NCBI GenBank assembly: GCA_001910725.1
Contig: MJGA01000004.1
Span: forward strand, 1,302,001 to 1,366,000
Direction of reading: 5' to 3'
DNA length: 64,000 bases
From: Phanerodontia chrysosporium
Lineage: Eukaryota; Basidiomycota; Agaricomycetes; Polyporales; Phanerochaetaceae
Shown: positions 57,196 through 64,000 of the stretch, in pieces
Numbering within the stretch: position 1 is the first letter of the stretch
Layout: every line of letters starts with the position of its first letter
Made by a program: the position numbers and the translations under genes
Notes under the pieces: generated by a model
The model's input: the letters and a program-made list of their open reading frames with translations, nothing else
What the model was told of the DNA's origin: nothing
The model's database searches: none

Positions 57196-57885
57196 TTAAT
57201 CAAAGTAGCCAGCCCGGTACACGATGTCTAATTCTCCCACGATGCGGCGGAAGTTGCGCCTTAAACCGATAAACGAAATGTCACCGATCTGAGCAAGTCC
57301 AAGCTCGTACTGGTGCCACTCCTTAAACGTGGTCGTGGGGGCAAGGCGGCTGAGCTCGTTGCGGATCTGCCGAAGACGCTCGAGTAGCTGGCAGACCCCG
57401 CGCGCACGGTCGCTGTTGACGAGGTGGAATAAGTCGACTTCCTCGACGGCCTTGAGACGCTTGATGGTCGCGTCGAGCTTGGGCGTGAAGATGCCGACGA
57501 GGTCGGTGGGGGAGTACTTGGGGATGTCGATACCGATGGGCTTGCGGGCGATAGGCTCGTACGTCGGGGCGGCGCTGAGGCGCTCTGCCAAACTGAGCTT
57601 GGAGGAGGAGGCGGCTACAGCAGCCTGGGCTTCTTGCGCCTCTCGTTGGCGCTGCTCGCGGATGCGGTTGCCTACGCGTTGTTCGGCCTCACGAGCCTCG
57701 CGAACGGCAGTCCAGTTGATGGAGGGGACGGAGGGTGGAGGCTGGGGGAGCGTGGACACGTACTTGATGACCGCCTTGATTTTGCGGTCCGTCCACTTGA
57801 CGGGGTTACCGGCCTCGCGACGACGTTGGAGGTGGTCGAAGATGCGCTGGGGGATGTGGTCCTTGAGCCGGACGTCTTTCGGCAC
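57196..57885 (-). CDS. ORF-A of E1, unknown product, no AUG
   Basis: About 229 codons, from the vicinity of a 3' splice site (gctttgcag|tgc) to TAA. There is no ATG on the sense strand anywhere in it. Basic, Arg/Lys/Ala-rich. Motifs VKWTDRKIKAVIKYVSTLPQ, IGIDIPKYSPTDLVGIFTPK, TTFKEWHQYELGLAQIGDIS. The same protein occurs in E3 and E4 and a distant version in E2. GTG at 57885 or another near-cognate codon could start it. Function unknown; positive charge suggests nucleic acid binding (inference). Confidence 0.75.
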   Translation of the reverse strand: MPKDVRLKDHIPQRIFDHLQRRREAGNPVKWTDRKIKAVIKYVSTLPQPPPSVPSINWTAVREAREAEQRVGNRIREQRQREAQEAQAAVAASSSKLSLAERLSAAPTYEPIARKPIGIDIPKYSPTDLVGIFTPKLDATIKRLKAVEEVDLFHLVNSDRARGVCQLLERLRQIRNELSRLAPTTTFKEWHQYELGLAQIGDISFIGLRRNFRRIVGELDIVYRAGYFD

Positions 57886-58026
57886 TGCAAAGCAAGGGCC
57901 TTAGCAACGTGTACGGAGTGAGCAGGCTGCTCGACTACCACGTACTCGCTTTAAACGGAGGGAATAAACTTTTTAAACGGTATTTGGGGGAGCGGTAGGG
58001 AAAGAATTGCCTAAGGCACCCAAGAG

Positions 58027-58036
58027 ATCTCGACCT
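58027..58036 (-). promoter_or_regulatory. Self-priming site of E1
   Basis: aggtcgagat on the minus strand, two nt inside the LTR. Complementary to atctcgacct, at 58230-58221 in the LTR just downstream of tatataag. Confidence 0.75.
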
Positions 58037-58038
58037 AA

Positions 58039-58733
58039 TGTCGCGGAGCTAGGGCTCAACGCTACACGAGGGAGGGCGGATGGGGATGACGACGACGAGG
58101 TGCAGCGGAGCGAGTCACGCGGCGACGCACAACTTATACAGCTGTCCGTATTGACCAAGTTCTATTAGTGTTTGTATGCTACAATACAAGTGACGGGCTT
58201 ACCTGTCCGTATTGACCAAGAGGTCGAGATGACGGACAGGAGCGAGGGGAGCTACCCTTATATACTACAGTACTCTAGGGCAGGCTGTACGATTACCTAA
58301 GCTGATGGGCAGTGCTTGGCATAGCCAGCGAGGCTGCGACACGGGCTGCGCGGCGAGGCTGTGCGGGGGCTATGTCACGAGGCTGTGTCAGCTGGCAGTG
58401 TCTCGAGGCTGCGTCGGGCCGAGGCTGTGTCATCGGGCTGATCAGCTCGGCGTGTCTCGGTGAGGGGAGTCATCAGGGATGACAGTGCCTCCTCGGCGAT
58501 CCGGGGAACCGGTTGCGAGGCAGACCGGTGATCCGGGCGGTGTCTGAGCGCGCAGCGGGATGCGCTGGCGTCTAGGGGTGATGCGCCATCAGGGCGCTGG
58601 CGCTGCATGGCCAGGTGCTGAGCGTGGGTGGCTAGGACTCCAGACGGCGCGAGGGCTGCTCGCCCGTTGGATTAATCGAGGAAAATAGCCAAAAATCGGC
58701 GAAAAATAGGGCAGCACCGTCACATCCGTGACA
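58039..58733 (-). repeat. 5' LTR of E1
   Basis: 695 nt. Sense order: U3, TATA, predicted RNA start at 58230, a 16-18-nt repeat (cttggtcaatacggacag) occurring twice with a gtaagc after the first copy, then gctccgcgaca. Confidence 0.93.
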
Positions 58734-58738
58734 GATTC
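58734..58738. repeat. Target duplication of E1 (gattc), right
   Basis: Second copy of 51031-51035. Confidence 0.9.
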
Positions 58739-61194
58739 CAGACGACGAGCACCCTTTTAGGCTCGAATGTGATTCGTCAGACTTTGCTACGGGGGCTGTA
58801 CTTGAGCAACTGGGTGAAGATGGCCTTTGGCACCCTGTCGCATTTTACTCCAAGGCGCTAGGCGTACACGAGCGCAACTACGAGATATACGACAAGGAGA
58901 TGCTAGCCATCATCCGCGCGCTGAAGGAATGGCGCCACCACTTGGAGGGACACCCTCTACCGTTCGAAATATGGTCAGATCACCAGAATTTGACCTATTT
59001 CCGCAAGGCACAAGACTTAACGCGACGTCAAGCACGATGGAGTCTTTTCCTCACACGTTTCCACTTCAAGTTGGAGCACAAGCCTGGAAAGACAATGAAG
59101 CGGGCTGATCCAATGTCCAGGAGGCCAGATCATGAATTGGGGGTGGATTGCGACAATCGTGAAAAAGTCCTTTTGAAGCCAGAATATTTCGCGATTCGAG
59201 CCATGCAACCAACCCATTCATCGATAGTGGACGATAGCAAACTGCTAGAAAGGATCAGAAAAGCCCTGCTGGACGACGAAGTCACCAAGTCGTACAAAGA
59301 CCTGATGTTGAAAGGACCAAGAGAGTTCGGGAAGGACTTAGCGGAATGGCACCTCGAGGATGGGCTACTACTGCACCGAGGCAAGGTGTATGTGCCCAAG
59401 GACGACAAGATTAGGGCAGATCTACTCAAGTTACACCACGACTTCCCTGGGGCTGGACACCCTGGACGATGGAAGACGTTGGAGTTGCTGTCGCGCAATT
59501 ACTGGTGGCCAGGAATGTCAGTTTACGTCAAGAAGTACGTCGCAGATTGCGAAGTCTGCCAGTCGCATAAAAACGTCAACCAGAAGCCTGCTGGCCTGCT
59601 ACAACCGAACGAGGTTCCGTCGGAACCCTGGGAGATAATCTCGTGCGATATGATCACGGACTTGCCTGAGTCGGACGGTTACAACGCTATCTTCGTAGTC
59701 GTTTGCCGCTTAACCAAGCGAGCACATTTCCTCCCCATCACCAAGGAGTTTTCAGCCAAGGATCTGGGAAATTTGCTCTATGAGCGTGTTTGGCCTTTGC
59801 ACGGCCTACCCAAACAGATCATTTCGGATAGAGGAACGCAGTTTGCCGCGAAACTCTTCCAGGAATGGTGCAGACTCTTGGGGATCAAGTCAGCGATGAC
59901 TACAGCGTTTCACCCTCAGGCAGACGGTCAGACTGAGCGAGTTAATCAGTCATTGGAGCAGTATCTGCGCTGCTACACAAGCTTTAGACAGGACGACTGG
60001 GCGTACCTTTTGCCCTCTGCCGAGTTTGCGTACAACAACCAGGCGCATGAAAGCACCAAGAACTCGCCATTCTTCGTCGAATATGGCCGTCATCCACGCA
60101 TGTTCCCAGAGTAGGACCGTGTTACAAGGTTGTCAGAACTGGACGACTGGACGAAGCTCAGACAGGAGGCCCAAGATCAGGCGAAAGCCGCGCTCGTGCT
60201 GGCTGCAGAGCGAATGAAGTGGTATTACGACCAGGGTAAATCAGAACCCTTGTTCAAGGTCGGAGACCGTGTTTGGCTTGACGCAAAGGATCTGAACCTT
60301 CGGGTTCCCTCTAAGAAACTGGCACCAAAGCGAGTAGGCCCTTACGAGATCGTAGAGCAGCTGGGACCGGTCACCTTCAAGCTGAAGTTACCAGCCCACG
60401 TGAAGATTCACCCGGTCTTCCACGCAAGCAAGCTCACGAAGCACGTCGAGGATGAGGTTGCCAATCGCACGCGCAAACCCCTACCACCCATTCGTGTGGG
60501 TGATGACGAGGAGTACGAGGTCGAGCAGATCGTAGATGCACAGCCAAACTCTAAAGGCCGTGTCATGTACCGAGTACGGTGGAGAGGCTACGACGAGCAT
60601 AGCGACACATGGGAGTACTTGCCCAATCTCAAGCACGCTATGGCGAAGGTCAAACAATTCCACAAGAAATACCCAGATGCGCCGAAAGCAATTTCCCTTC
60701 TGCAACGCCACCACAATGAGGAGGATGAGTTTTTTGTGCGCGAACTCGCGCTATTCCAATCTTGGGGAGCAGACGACCAGTTCGAGGTCGAGCTCATGAA
60801 CAAGGACGCAAAACTCCCCTCACGTGGCTCGCCAGAAAGCGCAGGGTTGGATCTTTTCATCACGGAAGACCTTACGCTCAAGCCCCATGATCGCAAGCTA
60901 GCGCCAACTGGCCTTCGAATGTGTACTCCACCAGGTACCTACGCTCGAGTCGCACCACGGAGTGGCCTCAGCCTCAGAGGCATCGACATAGGAGCAGGCG
61001 TTATTGACCGAGATTATCGAGGAGAGCTCAAAATTCTACTCATCAACAACTCGCCCGACACCTTTACATTCCACAAGGGTGATCGTGTCGCTCAACTCGT
61101 GCTCGAAAGAATCTCCTACGCCGAACCAACTCCAGTCTCTCGCCTCGACTCAACCATTCGCAGCAGCGATGGTTTTGGCTCCACTGGTATTTAG
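58739..61194 (+). pseudogene. pol: E2 Pol, second part: RNase H, integrase, chromodomain, dUTPase
   Basis: In frame with 51035 across the E1 TSD (KI-PDDEHPFRLECDSS). RNase H to about 59100, integrase with H-H-C-C (LHHDFPGAGHPGRWKT ... CEVCQSH) and the DDE core (CDMITDLP, ISDRGTQFAAKLFQEW), a TAG at 60112-60114 after HPRMFPE, then a chromodomain (YEVEQIVDA ... MYRVRWRGYDEHSDTWEYLP). The C-terminus is a full dUTPase (60781-61191). Normal for Ty3/Gypsy chromoviruses apart from the last domain. Confidence 0.92.
60781..61191 (+). other. dUTPase domain at the end of E2 Pol
   Basis: All five trimeric-dUTPase motifs in order: ESAGLDLF, PRSGLSLRG, GVIDRDYRGELKILLINNS (catalytic Asp), GDRVAQLVLERI and the Arg-containing RSSDGFGSTGI. 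It would keep dUTP low during reverse transcription. Similar domains have been described in LTR elements of Phanerochaete chrysosporium, as I recall. Confidence 0.9.
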
Positions 61195-61215
61195 GCTTCA
61201 CCAGGAGGTTCAGCT

Positions 61216-61229
61216 AGAATTGGGGGTAA
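61216..61229 (+). promoter_or_regulatory. Polypurine tract of E2
   Basis: agaattgggggtaa immediately before the 3' LTR. The gggggtaa|tg arrangement is the same in E1. Confidence 0.7.
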
Positions 61230-61829
61230 TGTCACAGTTTTTCGTCTCAACCCTTAGGGTTAGGGGCAGCAGGTGACAAAAGCGACTACTCCGAACTGTG
61301 ACATGCAGAAGCGCTGGAGTGACAGCCCTAGGCTCGGGGCCGGTCACGTGATACGGCGGTCACGTGATGCGCACACGTGCGGTATCCCAGGGTCACATGG
61401 TCGAAGGTCTAGAAGCAGGCAAGGGTCTGGAAGCGCTGAGACACTCCGGAATGGACTAGAAAGTCCTGGAGGTCTCTGGACAGGTCCGGACAGTGCTGGA
61501 ACGTTCTGGAGGTTTCTGGGACATCATAGGAACATTTAGGAACGTGTAGGAGAATGTAGAAATGCCTGTAGGGCACTAGCCAATAGCGTAGTAGGTATTA
61601 GATAGCTAGGACCCTGAACACCGGTCCCTGGGGACCTGGTGCACATGTATATAAACCCTGAGGGCTGGGGGTGCCTCCCCAGCTTCAATCTCATCGCATC
61701 TCACCTCTCTAGTCTCTATACCTCGTTTTCAAGCTTGGCTACACCCTTTGTAGTCCAAGTAAACCTTTGCCAGTGAGTATTGCTGGTTGGTTTGGTGTAT
61801 AGGCGCTAGGGCAGCGCATTTTTGTGATA
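61230..61829 (+). repeat. 3' LTR of E2
   Basis: 600 nt, matching 46027-46626 except for one base that I saw near its start. Confidence 0.93.
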
Positions 61830-61834
61830 TCCAG
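61830..61834. repeat. Target duplication of E2 (tccag), right
   Basis: Second copy of 46022-46026. Confidence 0.9.
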
Positions 61835-62008
61835 CAGATCCGCGCCGAGCTCGTCCGCCTCGCCCCAACCACCACGTTTAAGGAGTGGCACCAATACGAG
61901 CTAGGTCTCGCTCAGATTGGTAACATTTCGTTTGCCGATTTAAGGCGCAACTTTCGCCGCATCGTGGGAGAACTAGATATTGTGTATCGGGCTGGATATT
62001 TTGAGTAG
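61835..62008 (+). pseudogene. ORF-A of E3, second part
   Basis: Frame after the target duplication: TTFKEWHQYELGLAQIGNIS, RRNFRRIVGELDIVYRAGYF, stop at 62006-62008. Matches E1 and E4 ORF-A. Confidence 0.85.
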
Positions 62009-62421
62009 TCTATAAAATACATCTCGTGTCGCTCTGGATTCCGATTGCTCGAATCGACCGCACTTCTTTGCGCGAAATCTCGAGGATCGTACAGTTCGCG
62101 ATAGCCACCTCATCGATCGAGGGGAAGATTGGCAATTCGCTCTCTGTGACGAACAACCCTGTCCACATCGAGAAAGTGCTCCAGCGGCCCCACAACTCCC
62201 ACCGAGCACTCCAGAAATCCAATTCGAGCGCCCTCGTTTCGCGCAGTGGCTAGAATTTGCCCGCGCTTCCGCCACTACTCCGAACACTCCCGACCGCAGT
62301 CCCCCGGACAGCAGCCACCACTCGTCTCCCGAGACATCGCTCGGCTCCGTCCTCTCCGACCACGAACCTGCTCCCTCGGCGTTTAATCTCTCCCGCGCTC
62401 AATCAGGAGCCAACACCCCCC
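62009..62421 (+). other. E3 leader between ORF-A and the gag site
   Basis: Non-coding leader without ATG on the sense strand; aligns with E1 57186-56772. Its last bases precede the gag ATG position in E1. Confidence 0.7.
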
Positions 62422-63117
62422 TGTCACGGATGTGACGGCGCAGCCCTATTTTTCGCCGATTTTTGGCTATTTTCCTCGATTAATCCAACGGACGAGCAGC
62501 CCTCGCGCCGTCTGGAGTCCTAGCCGCCCACACTCAGCGCCTGGCCACCCAGCGCCAGCGCCCTGATGGCGCATCACCCCTAGACGCCAGCGCATCCCGC
62601 TGCGCGCTCAAGACACTGCTCGGATCACCGGTCTGCCTTGCAACCGGTTCCCCGGATCGCCGAGGAGGCACTGTCATCCCTAATGACTCCTCTCGCCGAG
62701 ACACGCCGAGCTGATCAGCCTGATGACACAGCCTCAGCCCGACGCAGCCTCGAGACACTGCCAGCTGACACAGCCTCGTGACATAGCCCCCGCACAGCCT
62801 CGCCGCGCAGCCCGCGTCGCAGCCTCGCTGGCTATGCCAAGCACTGCCCATCAGCTTAGGTAATCGTACAGCCTGCCCTAGAGTACTGTAGTATATAAGA
62901 GTAGCACTCCTCGCTCCTGTCCGTCATCTCGACCTCTTGGTCAATACGGACAGGTAAGCCCGATGTTTGTATTGTAGTTACAGTGCTAATATAACCTTGG
63001 TCAATACGGACAGCTGTACAAGTTTGTTCGTCGCCGCGTGATACGCTCCGCTGCGCCTCGTCGTCGACCTCCCCATTCGCCCTCCCTCGTGTAGCGTTGA
63101 GCCTCTGCTCCGCGACA
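62422..63117 (+). repeat. 5' LTR of E4
   Basis: 696 nt, tgtcacggatgtgacgg to gctccgcgaca. TATA 62892, predicted RNA start 62926. Direct repeats of cttggtcaatacggacag at 62936-62953 and 62996-63013. Confidence 0.92.
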
Positions 63118-63119
63118 TT

Positions 63120-63129
63120 AGGTCGAGAT
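63120..63129 (+). promoter_or_regulatory. Self-priming site of E4
   Basis: aggtcgagat, complementary to 62926-62935. Confidence 0.75.
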
Positions 63130-63248
63130 CCTTTGGGTGCCCTAGGCATTTTTCCCTACCGCTCCCCCAAACCCCGTTTAAAAAAAGTTTATCCCCACCG
63201 ATTAAAGCGAGTACGTCGTAGTCGAGCAGCCCGCTCACTCCGTGCACG

Positions 63249-63959
63249 TTGCTGAGGCTTGCATTTGCAGTGCCGAAAGACGTCCAGCTCAAGGACCACA
63301 TCCCCCAGCGCATCTTCGACCGCCTCCAACGTCGTCGCGAGGCCGGTAATCCTGTCAAGTGGACGGACCGCAAAGTCAAGGCGGTCGTCAAATACGTCTC
63401 CACGCTCCCGACGCCTCTGCCCTCCGTCCCCTCCATCAATTGGACTGCCGTCTGCAAAGCCCGTGAAGCTGAACAACGCGTAGGCAACCGCATCCGCGAG
63501 CAATGCCAGCGCGAAGCCCAAGAAGCCCAGGCCGCCGTAGCCGCCTCGTCCTCGAAGCTCAGTTTGGCAGAGCGCCTCAGCGCCGCCCCAACGTACGAGC
63601 CCATCGCCCGCAAGCCCATCGGCATCGACATCCCCAAGTACTCCCCCACCGACCTCATCGGCATCTTCACGCCCAAGCTCGACGCCACCATCAAGCGTCT
63701 CAAGGCCATCGAGGAAGTCGACCTGCTCCACATCGTCAACAGCGACCACGCCCACCACTTTCACCTCCTGTTCGAGCGACTTCGCCAAATCCGCGCCGAG
63801 CTCAGCCGTCTCGCCCCCATCACCACGTTTAAGGAGTGGCACCAATACGAGCTCGGTCTCACTCAAATTGGTGACATTTCGTTCATCGGTTTAAGGCGAA
63901 ACTTCTGCCGTATCGTGGGACAGTTGAACATTGTGCACGAGGCTGGCTATTTTGATTAG
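63249..63959 (+). CDS. ORF-A of E4
   Basis: Open to TAG at 63957-63959. Same protein as in E1 and E3, with TTFKEWHQYELGLTQIGDIS at the C-terminal part. The frame opens after a TAG; no in-frame ATG. One out-of-frame ATG occurs at 63503. Confidence 0.75.
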   Translation: MLRLAFAVPKDVQLKDHIPQRIFDRLQRRREAGNPVKWTDRKVKAVVKYVSTLPTPLPSVPSINWTAVCKAREAEQRVGNRIREQCQREAQEAQAAVAASSSKLSLAERLSAAPTYEPIARKPIGIDIPKYSPTDLIGIFTPKLDATIKRLKAIEEVDLLHIVNSDHAHHFHLLFERLRQIRAELSRLAPITTFKEWHQYELGLTQIGDISFIGLRRNFCRIVGQLNIVHEAGYFD

Positions 63960-64000
63960 TTTATAAATACACTTGCTGTCGCTCTGGATTTCGACTGTTC

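Larger units (their letters stand above)
51036..58733 (-). mobile_element. E1, nested chromovirus-type Ty3/Gypsy element
   Basis: 7698 nt on the minus strand inside E2 pol. LTRs 51036-51730 (3') and 58039-58733 (5'), both 695 nt. TSD gattc. Order on the minus strand: LTR, self-priming site, ORF-A, gag, pol with chromodomain, polypurine tract, LTR. Pol has one premature stop (53551-53553). Otherwise the frame is intact. Confidence 0.95.
46027..61829 (+). mobile_element. E2, chromovirus-type Ty3/Gypsy element with dUTPase
   Basis: 600-nt LTRs at both ends, TSD tccag, about 8.1 kb once the nested E1 (7698 nt plus TSD) is removed. Order: LTR, self-priming site, ORF-A, gag, protease-RT-RNase H-integrase-chromodomain-dUTPase, polypurine tract, LTR. 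The LTRs differ at one position that I noticed (46037 G against T at the matching right site). Pol carries two premature stops and is split by E1. Confidence 0.95.
44677..62421 (+). mobile_element. E3, outer E1-family Ty3/Gypsy element, split by E2 and truncated by E4
   Basis: 5' LTR 44677-45294, primer site 45297-45306, ORF-A (45427-46026 joined to 61835-62008), then untranslated leader to 62421. E2 sits in ORF-A (TSD tccag). E4 starts at 62422, just before the place where E1 has its gag ATG. Gag and pol of E3 would lie beyond E4, outside the window. Confidence 0.85.
62422..64000 (+). mobile_element. E4, E1-family Ty3/Gypsy element, runs off the window
   Basis: Inserted in E3 leader. LTR 62422-63117, self-priming site 63120-63129, ORF-A 63249-63959. 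Gag and the rest lie beyond position 64000, so its target duplication cannot be seen. Confidence 0.88.

Noticed and set aside
51036..58733. E1 and the second half of E2 as two separate plus-strand elements
   Set aside because: TSD gattc and the continuous pol frame from 51035 to 58739 show one insertion inside another.

Overview
The window reads as nuclear DNA of a basidiomycete fungus, most likely an Agaricomycete. The evidence is dense genes with many 47-60 nt GT-AG introns, fungal versions of Rpt3, H2B, Nup133, COA8, Htd2 and an Hsp30-like opsin, a Tad-like LINE, chromodomain Ty3/Gypsy elements, and a TET/JBP-like dioxygenase relic of the type known from basidiomycetes.

Layout. Positions 1-37.8 kb are mostly single-copy host genes: RPT3, cap-binding CBC20, an RRM-like protein, an opsin-like membrane protein, a SAM methyltransferase, aprataxin, a Gfo/Idh/MocA oxidoreductase, a coiled-coil protein, two multi-exon proteins I do not recognise, a mitochondrial SAP protein, phosphoserine aminotransferase, a Ser/Pro-rich protein, mitochondrial Htd2, histone H2B, a PRCC-family protein, NUP133, COA8 and an intron-containing tRNA-Asp. 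A 4.8-kb 5'-truncated LINE with a 15-bp target duplication sits in the divergent promoter between the methyltransferase and aprataxin. From about 38 kb to the end the window is a nest of retrotransposons: solo LTRs and relics, a dioxygenase pseudogene, then element E3 interrupted by E2 (46027-61829, 5-bp TSD), E2 interrupted by E1 (51036-58733, minus strand, 5-bp TSD), and E3 interrupted again by E4 (62422 to the window end).

The most unusual signal is in the Ty3/Gypsy elements. Two divergent families (E1/E3/E4 and E2) look self-primed: a 10-nt sequence just inside the 5' LTR is complementary to the predicted RNA 5' end. Both carry an extra ORF (called ORF-A here) between the primer site and gag. 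The whole 1.3-1.5 kb leader from predicted transcript start to gag contains no ATG in any frame in E1, E2 or what remains of E3, although CAT is frequent there. ORF-A therefore has no AUG start and encodes almost no methionine. Gag and pol are joined by candidate -1 frameshift heptamers (GGGTTTT in E1, GGATTTT in E2). E2 also carries a dUTPase domain after its chromodomain.

Two damage patterns should be kept apart. Nine apparent one-base deletions, nearly all in homopolymers of conserved host genes (three in phosphoserine aminotransferase alone), look like consensus errors of the assembly. The stop codons that break the repeats are mostly CGA to TGA, as expected from methylation and deamination. 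Exon coordinates come from reading splice sites and reading frames by eye; no alignment or search was run.
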